DNA of 64,000 nucleotides. It comes from CAZSBB01 sp964605235. Its GTDB lineage: Bacteria; Planctomycetota; Phycisphaerae; Phycisphaerales; Phycisphaeraceae. The notes below the pieces were generated by a model that worked only from the letters and a program-made list of their open reading frames with translations, was not told the DNA's origin and searched no databases. Shown in pieces: positions 15,471 through 24,634 of this stretch. Made by a program: the position numbers and the translations under genes. The stretch covers positions 65,295-129,294 of the forward strand of contig CAZSBB010000012.1 of NCBI GenBank assembly GCA_964605235.1. Reading direction: 5' to 3'. How positions within the stretch are numbered: position 1 is the first letter of the stretch; each line of letters opens with the position of its first letter.

Positions 15471-18326
15471 ATGAGCGGCGACCACGGCCACCACGCCCCC
15501 ACCAATTTCTGGCAGAAGTATGTCTTCAGCACCGACCACAAAGTGATCGGCCTGCAGTTCACCTTCACCTCCCTGCTCTTTGTCATCCTGGGCGCCCTGC
15601 TGGCGCTGGGCGTGCGCTACCAGCTCGCCTGGCCCAACCAGAACGTCCCCTATGCCAGCATCCTCCCCGGCAAGATGACTTCCAAAGCCCCCGAAGCCAA
15701 CCCCGCGCTCTGGAAAACCATGCTCGGCCAGACCGCCAAAGTGCAGACCGAAAGCGGCGAACAGACGGGCAAACTGCTGGGCTTCGATCAGGATCGGCTG
15801 GCGGTCACGCTGCCCCGGGGGCTGCGCCTCGAAATGACCGCGGGCGAAGGCGGCAAGGTCGAAACCCTCGACGACCCCACGCCCGCTTACATCTCCGTCT
15901 CCAGCGTCATGGGTGATTACGACTACGCCAAACAGAACGCCCTGACCAGCGTGGGCGAAGTCGTCGACCTGGGCGATGGACGCACCGCCGTCATCAAGGG
16001 CCTGGAAATCCTGCTGCCTTCGTCCTCCGGCGCGCCCACCCCGCGCATCAAGACCGATCCCGTCGCCCTGCCCATCCGCACGGACGCCACCTTCGTCAAC
16101 ATTGAAGGCCTCGCCCAGCCGGTCGCCGCGTCCCGCGTGATGATCGAGAAGGACGCCCTGACCACCGACGCTTATCTCCAGCTCTTCACCATGCACGCCT
16201 CGATCATGATCTTCTTCGTGATCATCCCCATGCTGGTGGGCGGGTTTGGCAACTTCCTGATCCCGCTGATGGTCGGCGCCCGCGACATGGCGTTCCCCAA
16301 ACTCAACATGCTCAGCTTCTGGCTCAGCTTCCCGGCTGGCATCATCATGATCTTCAGCTTCTGGGTCATGCACGGCCCGGCGGGCGGCGGCTGGACCATG
16401 TACCCCACCCTCTCCACCCCCGGCTACCTCAAACCCGAGTGGGGCACCACCCTCTGGGTCGTGTCCGTCGGCCTGGTCGGCTTCTCCAGCGTCGTCGGCG
16501 CGCTCAACTACATCACCACCATCATCAACATGCGCGCCCCGGGCATGAGCATGTTCCGCATGCCCCTGACCGTCTGGTCCCTCTTCATCACCAGCATCCT
16601 GGCGGTCTTCGCCACCCCCGTGCTCACCGCCGCCATGGTCATGCTCGCCTTCGACCGTCTGCTGGGCACCACCTTCTTCATCCCCGAAGGCGGTGGCCAG
16701 GTCCTCCTCTGGCAGCACCTCTTCTGGTTCTACTCCCACCCGGCGGTCTACATCATGATCCTCCCGGCGATGGGCGTCACCAGCGATGTGCTGGCGGTCC
16801 ACGCCCGCAAGCCCATCTTCGGCTACAAACCCATGGTCTTCGCCATGGCGGCGATCACCGGCCTGGGCTACATCGTCTGGGGACACCACATGTTCCAGTC
16901 CGGCATGAACCCCGTGCTGGGCACCACCTTCATGGCGTCCACCATCATGATTGCCGTCCCCTCGGCGATCAAAACCTTCAACTGGCTGGGCACCCTCTGG
17001 GGCGGCAACATCCGCTTCACCCCCGCCATGCTCTGGGCTCTGGGCTTCGTCTCCATGTTCGTCATCGGCGGCCTGTCGGGCATCTTCATGGCCAGCGCCC
17101 CGGTCGATATCCACATCCACGACACCTACTTCATCGTCGCCCACATCCACTACGTGCTCTTCGGCGGCTCGATCATGGGCATCTTCGCCGGCATCTATCA
17201 CTGGTATCCCAAAATGTTCGGCCGGCAGATGGACCAGCGCTGGGGCACCATCCACTTCATCCTCACCCTCATCGCCCTCAACGGCACTTTCTTCCTCATG
17301 CACGTGCTGGGCATCGGCGGCCACCCGCGCCGCTACGCCTCCATCATGGAATACCCCACGCTCATGCACCTGCAGCCCATGAACGTCATCATGACCATGT
17401 GGGCCATGGCGCTGGGCATGGCGCAGATTCCCTTCTTCCTCAACTTCTTCGCCAGCCTCCCCCGCCCGCTGGGCCGCGGCATGGTCGCCGCCTTCGCCAT
17501 CGCCCTGGGCCTGCCCACCTTCGCCGGCCTGACCTACTGGAACACCTTCGCCGACGCCCAGTCCTGGATCGGCCAGCTCTGCTACGCCGTGGTCGGCCAG
17601 ACCGACGCCGGCGGGTTCACCACCTTCCAGAATGTGCTCGGCTACCTGCTGCTGCTGGGCGTCAGCTGCGCCCTGCTGTGCTCGATGTTCCGCCGCCTGC
17701 CGGGCATCTGCAAAGCCTTCGTCGTCGGGTGCGGCGGCCTGTACCTGCTGAGCATCCTGTATGTCGCCAAGCTGCACTTCTCGGGCAGCTTCCAGGCGGA
17801 AACCCTCAGCACCTATCTGGGCTGGATGAGCATCTTCGATCGCCTGATGGTCGCCGTGGGTCTGGGCATGCTCTACGTCGCCGTCGCCTGGGCACTGGTG
17901 TACGCCGTGTGGGCGGTGGGCGGCATGCTCAAGATGCCGTGCATCCTGTCCAAACTGCTCTACGTCCTGATCCTGCCCATGTACCTGTCGCCGATGATTC
18001 TCAAGCAGGACCTCTTCGTGATGCGCGGCCATCCCGAACTGTGGGATCACCGCTGGCTGCTGTTGGCGCTGCTGGCGCTGCCGGGACTCGCGTATGTGCT
18101 GATCCGTCGCCCCGCCGACACCTTTGGCGTCGTCCCCAGCGACAACCCCTGGGAAGCCAACAGCCTCGAGTGGGAAACCACCAGCCCGCCGATCTTCACC
18201 AACTTCGAGCACATCCCCACCGTCTACCGCGGCCCGTACGAGTTCGGCTCCCCGGTGGTCGAGAAGGACTATCTCCCCCAGGTCGAAAAACTGCCCGCCG
18301 GCGTCATCGAACCGGCCGGACATTGA
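15471..18326 (+). CDS. coxA: Cytochrome c oxidase subunit I, enlarged A2-type
   Basis: A 951-residue heme-copper oxidase catalytic subunit, against a usual 530-650. Heme a ligand in TMHASIM (about 241); CuB and cross-linked Tyr in FYSHPAVY (about 422), where YSHP replaces the GHPEVY glutamate, which marks the A2 (YS-motif) class; CuB HH near 471; K-channel SAIKTFNW; heme ligands in VAHIHYVLFGG (about 556). Two insertions explain the length. About 150 residues lie between helices I and II (roughly 60-230) and are predicted periplasmic; about 230 residues, rich in extra membrane helices, lie before the C-terminal NPWEANSLEWETTSPP motif. It reduces O2 to water and pumps protons. Follows coxB, precedes heme A synthesis genes. 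Confidence 0.95.
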   Translation: MSGDHGHHAPTNFWQKYVFSTDHKVIGLQFTFTSLLFVILGALLALGVRYQLAWPNQNVPYASILPGKMTSKAPEANPALWKTMLGQTAKVQTESGEQTGKLLGFDQDRLAVTLPRGLRLEMTAGEGGKVETLDDPTPAYISVSSVMGDYDYAKQNALTSVGEVVDLGDGRTAVIKGLEILLPSSSGAPTPRIKTDPVALPIRTDATFVNIEGLAQPVAASRVMIEKDALTTDAYLQLFTMHASIMIFFVIIPMLVGGFGNFLIPLMVGARDMAFPKLNMLSFWLSFPAGIIMIFSFWVMHGPAGGGWTMYPTLSTPGYLKPEWGTTLWVVSVGLVGFSSVVGALNYITTIINMRAPGMSMFRMPLTVWSLFITSILAVFATPVLTAAMVMLAFDRLLGTTFFIPEGGGQVLLWQHLFWFYSHPAVYIMILPAMGVTSDVLAVHARKPIFGYKPMVFAMAAITGLGYIVWGHHMFQSGMNPVLGTTFMASTIMIAVPSAIKTFNWLGTLWGGNIRFTPAMLWALGFVSMFVIGGLSGIFMASAPVDIHIHDTYFIVAHIHYVLFGGSIMGIFAGIYHWYPKMFGRQMDQRWGTIHFILTLIALNGTFFLMHVLGIGGHPRRYASIMEYPTLMHLQPMNVIMTMWAMALGMAQIPFFLNFFASLPRPLGRGMVAAFAIALGLPTFAGLTYWNTFADAQSWIGQLCYAVVGQTDAGGFTTFQNVLGYLLLLGVSCALLCSMFRRLPGICKAFVVGCGGLYLLSILYVAKLHFSGSFQAETLSTYLGWMSIFDRLMVAVGLGMLYVAVAWALVYAVWAVGGMLKMPCILSKLLYVLILPMYLSPMILKQDLFVMRGHPELWDHRWLLLALLALPGLAYVLIRRPADTFGVVPSDNPWEANSLEWETTSPPIFTNFEHIPTVYRGPYEFGSPVVEKDYLPQVEKLPAGVIEPAGH

Positions 18327-18342
18327 TTCAGGAAATCAGAAG

Positions 18343-18460
18343 TACCACCGAGGCACAGAGCACACAGAGGAAAAGCACAGAGTCAGAAATTGAAATACAA
18401 ATTTGGAGATGATTTTCTCTGTGTGTCCTGCTCTGTGATCTCTGTGTCTCGGTGGTGAAA
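18343..18460. repeat. CACAGAG-type inverted repeat, copy 3
   Basis: Left arm ACCACCGAGGCACAGAGCAC and right arm ATCTCTGTGTCTCGGTGGT pair. The right arm is longer, with an internal repeat (CTCTGTGTGTCCTGCTCTG). It lies inside the cox cluster between coxA and ctaA. Confidence 0.88.
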
Positions 18461-18494
18461 AAAACAACCCGCTGCGCTGACCGACGAACCCGAC

Positions 18495-19592
18495 ATGAAC
18501 GCCCCGCACGACGACCAACCCGCTTTCCGCCCCTGGCTGCACCGCTTTGCGTGTGTGCTGGCGGCGGCGACGTTTGTGCTCGTGACCAGCGGCGGCAATG
18601 TCACCAGCCATGAAGCCGCCGAGGCCGTCCCCGATGGCTTTACCGTCTATGGCCACTTCCTCTGGACCTTCCCCTACGACATGTGGGTGGGCAACATCTA
18701 CCACGAACATGTCCATCGCCTCAAAGGCAGCGTCATCGGTCTGCTGACCATCGCCCTGGCGATCTGGCTCTACTGCACCCAGGCCCACCGCCCCCGCATG
18801 CGGCTCTTCGGCCTGTTGCTGCTGCTGCTGGTGCTCGTCCAGGGCGCGATGGGCGGCCTGCGGGTTGAGTTCGTCAATCACTTCCCCCGCGGTGTTATCC
18901 CCTTCGCCATGGCGCATGCCGTCACCGGGCAGGTCTTCCTCGCCCTCACCGTCATCGCGGCCGCCATGGTCAGTTCCTGGTGGCTGCGGCGGGAGCGCAT
19001 GACCCCGGCCGCGCTGCTGACGCCCGCCGTGCGCCGCGCGGGCGCGTTGCTGCTGGGCGCGGTGTTCGTGCAACTGATCCTCGGCGCCGCCCTGCGGCAC
19101 AATGACGCCGCGCTGGCGATCCCCGACTTTCCCACCAGCTATGGCCGCCTGCTGCCGCCCATGCATCAGGCACAGCTTGACGCCGCGCTGGCGGAATTGC
19201 CCTACGACCAGGCGACCGTGCCCTACAGCATCATGCAGGTGCATCTGCAGTTCGCCCATCGCCTCTGGGCGCTGGCGGTGCTCGCGGCGCTGGGCTGGCT
19301 GCTCTACAAGCTGACCCCGCTGTTTGCCGCCGACGGTTCCGTCGCCCGGCTGCTGCGCACGCCGGCGCTCCTCGTGGCGCTGCTGATGGCGGTGCAGGTG
19401 ATCCTGGGCGCCAGCGTGATCTGGACCGGCCGGATTCCCCACGTCGCCACCGCGCACCAGTCGGTGGGGGCGCTCATCCTGGCTTTGTGCACCTTGCTGA
19501 CCCTGCGGCTGTACGCCTTGCCCGGAGCGCCTTCGCCGGCGCAGACGGCAACGGCCCGGCAGTCCGCGTCGATGGAGGGCGCCCCGGCATGA
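18495..19592 (+). CDS. ctaA: Heme A synthase (COX15/CtaA family)
   Basis: A 365-residue membrane protein with eight predicted helices in two four-helix halves. The four heme-binding His are visible in the motifs HEHVHRLKGS, AMAHAVTG, FAHRLWAL and ATAHQSVGAL. It oxidises heme O to heme A for the oxidase. The second gene-start region has no strong Shine-Dalgarno, but the N-terminus (PWLHRFACVLAAATFVLVTSGGNVTS) matches the family. Its stop overlaps the ctaB ATG by 4 bp. The last 25 residues are a hydrophilic tail. Confidence 0.93.
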   Translation: MNAPHDDQPAFRPWLHRFACVLAAATFVLVTSGGNVTSHEAAEAVPDGFTVYGHFLWTFPYDMWVGNIYHEHVHRLKGSVIGLLTIALAIWLYCTQAHRPRMRLFGLLLLLLVLVQGAMGGLRVEFVNHFPRGVIPFAMAHAVTGQVFLALTVIAAAMVSSWWLRRERMTPAALLTPAVRRAGALLLGAVFVQLILGAALRHNDAALAIPDFPTSYGRLLPPMHQAQLDAALAELPYDQATVPYSIMQVHLQFAHRLWALAVLAALGWLLYKLTPLFAADGSVARLLRTPALLVALLMAVQVILGASVIWTGRIPHVATAHQSVGALILALCTLLTLRLYALPGAPSPAQTATARQSASMEGAPA

Positions 19593-20545
19593 CTCAGCTT
19601 TCGACCAAAAATGACCTGGCGCTGCTGCTGGGCGCTTCGCGCTGGAGCGCGTGGCGCACGGTGCGGTTCGCCGACGTGTGCCAGCTCACCAAGCCGCGCA
19701 TCACGGTGATGGTGCTGGTGACCGCCGGCATCGGCTACCTGATGGCGCTGCGCGGGCAGCAGGGGGGCACGATCGCCGCCGCCCTGGCGTTCAGTCCATG
19801 GCAACTGCTGCTGACGCTGCTGGGCACGGGTTTGAGCTGCATGGGCGCCAGCGCCATTAATCAGGTGCTCGAGCGTGACGTGGACGCCCTGATGCCGCGC
19901 ACGCGCAACCGTCCGCTGCCGACGGGTCGGATGGACCCCGCCGCCGCCGCCGGGCTGGGCGCGTTGCTGTCGCTGCTGGGCGTAAGCGTGCTGCTGCTGG
20001 GCGCGACGCCGCTGGCGGCCCTGCTCTCGGCGCTGACCATCGGCAGCTATGCGTTCGTCTACACCCCGATGAAGCGGATGGGCAGCTACGCCACGATCGT
20101 CGGCGCGGGCCCCGGCGCACTGCCGCCGGTGATCGGCGCCGCCGCCGCGACGGGCATGGTCGGCCGCGAGGCGCTGCTGCTGTTTCTGATCCTGTTCCTC
20201 TGGCAACTGCCGCATTTTCTGGCGATCGCCTGGCTCTACCGCGAGGACTACGCCGCCGGCGGGATTCCCGTGCTGCCGGTGGAGGACCCGCACGGGCAGA
20301 GCACCTTTCGGCAGATTCTCCTGGGCTGTCTGGTGCTGCTCCCGCTGGGCCTGCTGCCCGGCGCGGTGCGCATCGCGGGCATGATGTACTTCATCGGCGC
20401 GCTGCTGTGCGGCCTGGGCTTCCTCGCCGCCGCCGTGGCGCTGGCGCTGCGGCCGACGCGCCAGGCGGCCCGCTGGACCTTCTTCGTTTCACTGCTGTAT
20501 CTGCCACTGGTCTACGGCCTGATGCTCGCGGACCAACTGGTGTAA
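19589..20545 (+). CDS. ctaB: Protoheme IX farnesyltransferase (heme O synthase)
   Basis: A 318-residue UbiA-family prenyltransferase that adds farnesyl to heme B. First aspartate motif NQVLERDVDALMPRTRNRPL (about 91-110); second motif in WLYREDYAAGGIPVLP. About nine membrane helices. The ATG sits in the overlap ATGA with ctaA, which implies coupled translation of the heme O and heme A steps. A longer frame upstream overlaps ctaA by about 100 bp and is not needed. Confidence 0.95.
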   Translation: MTQLSTKNDLALLLGASRWSAWRTVRFADVCQLTKPRITVMVLVTAGIGYLMALRGQQGGTIAAALAFSPWQLLLTLLGTGLSCMGASAINQVLERDVDALMPRTRNRPLPTGRMDPAAAAGLGALLSLLGVSVLLLGATPLAALLSALTIGSYAFVYTPMKRMGSYATIVGAGPGALPPVIGAAAATGMVGREALLLFLILFLWQLPHFLAIAWLYREDYAAGGIPVLPVEDPHGQSTFRQILLGCLVLLPLGLLPGAVRIAGMMYFIGALLCGLGFLAAAVALALRPTRQAARWTFFVSLLYLPLVYGLMLADQLV

Positions 20546-20572
20546 AGCTCGCTTATCAAGGATTGCATCACG

Positions 20573-21202
20573 ATGTCGCACGCTGTTTCCGCTGATCTGC
20601 AGCATCTGGAAGATGAAGCCCTGATCGCCCATGGCTCAGTGCTCAAGACCGGCATTCCCAACGGCAAGATCGCCATGTGGCTGTTCCTGGGCAGCGAGGT
20701 GATGTTCTTCACCGGACTCATCGGCGCCTACATCGTGCTGCGCTTCGGCCAGAACGAGTGGACCAACCCGGTGCAGGTGCTCAACGTGCCGCTGACCGCC
20801 GCCAACACCTTCCTGCTGATCTGCTCAAGCGTCACGCTGGTGTGGGGCCTGCAGCAGTACCAGATGAACAACCGCAGCAAGGGCAACTGGGGGCTCTTCC
20901 TCACTACGCTCTTTGGCGCGGTGTTCGTGGGCGTGCAGATGTATGAATACTACGAGCTCTACCATCACGGGGTCCGCCCGTGGTCGAACCTGTTCGGCGG
21001 CTGCTTCTATGTCATGACCGGCTTCCACGGGGCGCACGTCTTTGCCGGCGTGGTCGCCATGGCGGTGCTGTGGATCATGGGCCTGCGGGGCAAGTTCGGC
21101 TCCAAGTACGCCCAGTATGCCCCGATTGAACTGACCGGCTTGTACTGGCACTTCGTCGATCTCGTCTGGATCATCCTGTTCGCCATCGTTTACCTGATGT
21201 GA
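20573..21202 (+). CDS. coxC: Cytochrome c oxidase subunit III
   Basis: A 209-residue subunit with five predicted helices, the short form of COX3. Typical parts: KIAMWLFLGSEVMFFTGLIG, the EYYELYHHG segment, FYVMTGFHGAHVFAGV and YWHFVDLVWIILF at the C-terminus. It binds beside subunit I and stabilises proton uptake and turnover. Placed 27 bp after ctaB and 39 bp before coxD in the same operon. Confidence 0.96.
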   Translation: MSHAVSADLQHLEDEALIAHGSVLKTGIPNGKIAMWLFLGSEVMFFTGLIGAYIVLRFGQNEWTNPVQVLNVPLTAANTFLLICSSVTLVWGLQQYQMNNRSKGNWGLFLTTLFGAVFVGVQMYEYYELYHHGVRPWSNLFGGCFYVMTGFHGAHVFAGVVAMAVLWIMGLRGKFGSKYAQYAPIELTGLYWHFVDLVWIILFAIVYLM

Positions 21203-21241
21203 TCGGCCCGCGCCGCGCCGTCATTCCTGGAGTCTTTCCGC

Positions 21242-21724
21242 ATGAACGCTCCCGCCTCTTCCCACGCCGACCATCCCCACGACCACGCCGCCGGACACAC
21301 CGGGGGACATTCCATCAACCTGATGGCGTGCTTTCTGGCGCTGCTGGCGCTGACCGCCGGCGAAGTGCTGCTGTTTGAAGTGTGGGTCCACACGCATTTC
21401 GTGCCCAAGTTCGTCATGGTGCTGATGCTGTTGATCCTCACGCTGCCCAAGGCCGCGATCGTGATGATCTACTTCATGCACCTGAAGTTCGAGAAGCATC
21501 TGCTGGTCCTGCTGGCGGTGGTGCCGCTGCTGATGATTTTTGTCGCCGTGCTGCCCACGCTGACGGATATCATGACCCTCAAGCACAACGACCTGACCCG
21601 CAATCAGGTCCATGGCCTGGCGGACTGGAACCCCATGAATGCCGGGCACAGCGCCCAGGACCACGGTGGCGAACATGACCACAGCCCAACCCGCGCTGAT
21701 GAATCCGCCCCGGCCGGGCACTGA
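21242..21724 (+). CDS. coxD: Cytochrome c oxidase subunit IV (CoxD-like)
   Basis: A 160-residue small membrane subunit. The core (about 24-118) has three hydrophobic helices with the motif PKAAIVMIYFMHLKFE, characteristic of prokaryotic subunit IV. Both ends are His- and Asp-rich (SSHADHPHDHAAGHTGGH at the start, HDHSPTRADESAPAGH at the end), longer than usual and possibly metal-binding. Its 3' end overlaps the start of the following ABC ATPase gene by about 50 bp. Confidence 0.88.
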   Translation: MNAPASSHADHPHDHAAGHTGGHSINLMACFLALLALTAGEVLLFEVWVHTHFVPKFVMVLMLLILTLPKAAIVMIYFMHLKFEKHLLVLLAVVPLLMIFVAVLPTLTDIMTLKHNDLTRNQVHGLADWNPMNAGHSAQDHGGEHDHSPTRADESAPAGH

Positions 21725-22754
21725 GGACGCTTCGCCGGCCATTGCGGTCCGCGCGCTGACTCACCGCTATCCGCCCGCGCGCGCGCGAAAATCCACCCGA
21801 AAACCGGCGACGATCCATCCCGACGCCGCCCGCGCCGCCGATGGCCTCGCGCTCGACGCCGTCAGCTTCACCGTGCCCGCCGGCGCCTTCTTCGGCTTCC
21901 TCGGACCCAACGGCAGCGGCAAAAGCACCCTCTTTCGCATCCTCGCCACGCTGATGACGCCCACCGCCGGCTCCGCCCGCATCTTCGGCCATGATGTCAT
22001 TGCCGACAGCGCCGCCGTTCGCGCCCAGCTCGGCGTCGTCTTCCAGCATCCTTCCCTCGACGCCAAGCTCACCGCCCGCGAAAACCTGACCCACCATGGC
22101 CACCTGTATGGCCTGCGCGGCGCGGACCTGCGCCAGCGCATCGACGCCGCCTTGCAGCAGGTGCATCTGGACGATCGTGCCGACCATTTCGCCGAGACCT
22201 TCAGCGGCGGCATGCAACGCCGGCTGGAGATCGCCAAAGCCCTGCTGCCCCGGCCCCGCCTCCTGCTGCTGGATGAACCGTCCACGGGATTGGATGTCGG
22301 GGCGCGACGCGAACTGTGGCGCCTGCTGGGACAACTGCGGCAAAGCACCGGCGTCACGCTGGCGCTGACCACCCACCTGATGGAAGAAGCCGAGCACTGC
22401 GATCAGTTGGCGATCCTCGCCAATGGTCGGCTGGCGGCGCTCGACACGCCCGACAACCTCAAACGTCTGGTGGGCGGCGATGTGCTGACCATCGACCCCG
22501 CGCCCGGCGAAGACCCGGCTGCGCTGGTGGCGTTGCTCACCGAGCGCCTGGGGCCCTGGGGCGAAGATGCCGCGCCGCGCGTGGTCGAGCGCATGATTCA
22601 CCTGGAGCACGCCGACGGCGCCGAGCTGGTCGCCAGGGTGGGAGCCTTGCTGGGGACGCGCTGTCGGCGGATCAGCGTCGGTCGCCCGACGTTGGAGGAT
22701 GTGTTTGTGCATCTGACCGGATTGACGCTCCACGAAAGCGGTGGTCATGGTTGA
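21675..22754 (+). CDS. ABC transporter ATP-binding protein (DrrA/CcmA type)
   Basis: About 359 residues. Walker A GPNGSGKST, Q-loop VVFQHPSLD, signature FSGGMQRRLE, Walker B LLLLDEPSTGLD, and H-loop LTTHLMEEAEH are all intact. The C-terminal part (GRPTLEDVFVHLTG) is the usual end of DrrA-type exporters. The start is uncertain because the gene overlaps coxD; the ATG of MTTAQP is proposed, with MNPPRP as alternative. In many cox operons such an ATPase is followed by its permease, but here the next gene is a different membrane protein, so the partner is not visible. The substrate is unknown. Confidence 0.85.
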   Translation: MTTAQPALMNPPRPGTEDASPAIAVRALTHRYPPARARKSTRKPATIHPDAARAADGLALDAVSFTVPAGAFFGFLGPNGSGKSTLFRILATLMTPTAGSARIFGHDVIADSAAVRAQLGVVFQHPSLDAKLTARENLTHHGHLYGLRGADLRQRIDAALQQVHLDDRADHFAETFSGGMQRRLEIAKALLPRPRLLLLDEPSTGLDVGARRELWRLLGQLRQSTGVTLALTTHLMEEAEHCDQLAILANGRLAALDTPDNLKRLVGGDVLTIDPAPGEDPAALVALLTERLGPWGEDAAPRVVERMIHLEHADGAELVARVGALLGTRCRRISVGRPTLEDVFVHLTGLTLHESGGHG

Positions 22755-23514
22755 GCAGCACAGCCAGCGTTGCGGAGGACGCGCCGCGGTCGTCTGGTAC
22801 GTGCTCCCGGTGGCGCTCGTGCTGGGCTTGTGGAGCGTTTATCAGCTCTGGCCGGGGTTCTACCTGAGCTGGATCATTGAAGCTCGGCAACGTGAATGGA
22901 TGGCGCTGGAAATCGCCACCGTGGTGCTGGCGTTCAGCGCCAGCGGGTTTCTGGGCGCGGCGGCCCTGATTCGCTGGCGCGCAGAGCGCGGGCAAGGGGC
23001 GTGGTGGCGCGCCGGGTGTTGGCCGGTGGCCGCGGTGGCGCTGGCGAGCTTCTTTTTCGCCGGCGAGGAAATCAGTTGGGGCCAGACCTATCTGGGCTGG
23101 GGCACGCCGGCGCTCTTCCGTAAGACGCACGGAGGGGGCGAAACCAATCTGCACAACGCCGACCTCTTGCCGATCGACGTGCGGGCGGCGGCGAACCTGT
23201 TCCTGGTTGCCGTGTTTTTCGTGGTTCCCGCCCTGCAGCACTGGTTGCCGAAGCTGTTGCCGGCGTCGTGGCGCGCCGTGACGCCCGACGCCCCGGCGAT
23301 CTGGTGTGTGGCGGTGGCGTTCATCTGGCGGGTGGTCAAGGACGGCTGGCAGTGGCGCTACTCGACCGAGCAGTTGCTGGCGCAGCCGTTTTACATGGAG
23401 TTCGTCGAGCAGTTCAACGAACACAAGGAACTGCTGGTGGCGCTGGGCCTGCTGTGCTACGGGGTGCGGCTGTGGCGTCGGGTCCGGGTGGTCGCCGGGG
23501 CTTCGCCAAGCTGA
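22747..23514 (+). CDS. Membrane protein with GEEISWGQ motif, function unknown
   Basis: A 255-residue protein with about six hydrophobic segments. It carries FFFAGEEISWGQTYLGW and, after a short gap, TNLHN. This pairing (GEEISWGQ...NLHN) recurs in a family of uncharacterised bacterial membrane proteins; the acidic and His residues sit at a membrane boundary and could be catalytic. The ATG overlaps the ABC ATPase stop by 8 bp. It has none of the permease features expected of an ABC partner. It converges on the next gene with 8 bp between stops. Confidence 0.75.
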   Translation: MVEQHSQRCGGRAAVVWYVLPVALVLGLWSVYQLWPGFYLSWIIEARQREWMALEIATVVLAFSASGFLGAAALIRWRAERGQGAWWRAGCWPVAAVALASFFFAGEEISWGQTYLGWGTPALFRKTHGGGETNLHNADLLPIDVRAAANLFLVAVFFVVPALQHWLPKLLPASWRAVTPDAPAIWCVAVAFIWRVVKDGWQWRYSTEQLLAQPFYMEFVEQFNEHKELLVALGLLCYGVRLWRRVRVVAGASPS

Positions 23515-23522
23515 ACGCGGGC

Positions 23523-24386
23523 TCATCCAAACCGCGCCAGCGCGATGGCGGCGTCCGTCAGCAGCAGCCCGGCGACGCGATGGGCGCGGTAGGCGGCCGC
23601 ATCGTGCAACTGCTGCTGGGCGAACAGGCGGGTGGTGGGGGACCACAGGAAGGCGAAGAGCGCCCACGGCTCGCCGGTGACATGATCCGGCTGGGTGCGT
23701 TCGAGATGATGCTCGCCGACTTGCCGCACGCGCGTCGCCCATGATCGGCTGCGGCGCAGCAGCGCCAGGTTCGCCAGGGCATGCAGGCCGGTGAGTTCCT
23801 GATACACCCACGCATCGGGCGATTGCTCGGGGTCCAGCGGGGTCAGCGCATCCTCCGGGCCAGGCCGCTGCACGATGGCGTTGACGATGGCGTCCACCAC
23901 TTCCAGGTCCACATCCCGCTGCGCGATCTGTGCCGCCGTCGCCAACCCCAGCGTGCGCCACAGGACCACCGGCGTCTGCTCCGGCGGCGGGGCGTAGCCG
24001 GCGTGGGCTTCGACCGCGCGCAGCTGTTCGCTGTGCTGCTGGGTCAGCTCTTCGCAGGCGGACCAGGCCGAGGCGGGCAGTTTTTCATAGCTCTGGGCAA
24101 AGGCGCTCAGCAGCAGATGCCGCGTCAGCTCGCGGTAGATCGGGCGCGAGGGTTGGGTTGCAGGGGACAGCAACTGCGTGAGTCCGCGCGCCAGAGCAGG
24201 GCCGTCGAGCGCCGAGTCATCCAGCAGCATCCGCGCGGCCGGCAGCGCAAGGTCCAGCACCGCATCAGCCCCCCCGGCCCCGCCCCCGCCCCCGGGGTGG
24301 GAGTGGGAGTGGGAACTGGACGCCAGGTGGGCATGCGCGGCAGCGCGCACCAGTTCCAGATCACGAGCAAAAGCGGCAGCAGTCAT
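23523..24386 (-). CDS. Hypothetical helical protein
   Basis: A 287-residue, mostly alpha-helical soluble protein. I recognise no family. Visible features: a His/Ser and Gly-rich stretch (about 24-43, SSSHSHSHPGGGGG), a conserved-looking segment EQTPVVLWRTLGLATAAQ, and leucine-rich helices toward the C-terminus (LHALANLALLRRSRSWATRV). No signal peptide or membrane helix. The ATG of MTAAAFARD is preferred; the frame continues 34 codons into the adjacent palindrome. It has no co-directional neighbour. Confidence 0.6.
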   Translation of the reverse strand: MTAAAFARDLELVRAAAHAHLASSSHSHSHPGGGGGAGGADAVLDLALPAARMLLDDSALDGPALARGLTQLLSPATQPSRPIYRELTRHLLLSAFAQSYEKLPASAWSACEELTQQHSEQLRAVEAHAGYAPPPEQTPVVLWRTLGLATAAQIAQRDVDLEVVDAIVNAIVQRPGPEDALTPLDPEQSPDAWVYQELTGLHALANLALLRRSRSWATRVRQVGEHHLERTQPDHVTGEPWALFAFLWSPTTRLFAQQQLHDAAAYRAHRVAGLLLTDAAIALARFG

Positions 24387-24468
24387 CGGCGATTCCCATC
24401 GTTCCCCAGATGTTACCCGCAACCCCATGTGCTGCTGCTGATTGGCGGTCAAGAAACCGCAGCGGGGT

Positions 24469-24526
24469 AAAAAAGGGGATAAGTACATTATTTGTAGTAA
24501 AAAATAATGTACTTATCCCCTTTTTT
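24469..24526. repeat. Perfect 25-bp-arm palindrome (GGGGATAAGTACATTATTT type), copy 2
   Basis: Arms AAAAAAGGGGATAAGTACAT + TATTT and the exact reverse complement flank an 8-base loop. The inner 24 bp match copy 1 at 12836. It lies between two divergent genes, upstream of pyrH. The A-run and T-run at the ends make each strand resemble an intrinsic terminator. Confidence 0.95.
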
Positions 24527-24634
24527 GCCCCCGGGCGCATGCGGTTGCGTTGGCCGTTTATGCCGCGCACTTGACGAAAGTGCCGTCAGGGCTTTCAATT
24601 GCGCATCGGTCCACTTGGTCAGGGAATCCGCCGC

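Noticed and set aside
15213..18323. A 1036-codon open frame on the minus strand
   Set aside because: Antisense to coxA; its sequence is Asp/His/Gly-rich with no protein-like pattern.
16439..18412. A 657-codon frame overlapping coxA on the same strand
   Set aside because: It is the shifted frame of coxA; His/Arg/Pro-rich content is typical of out-of-frame reading.
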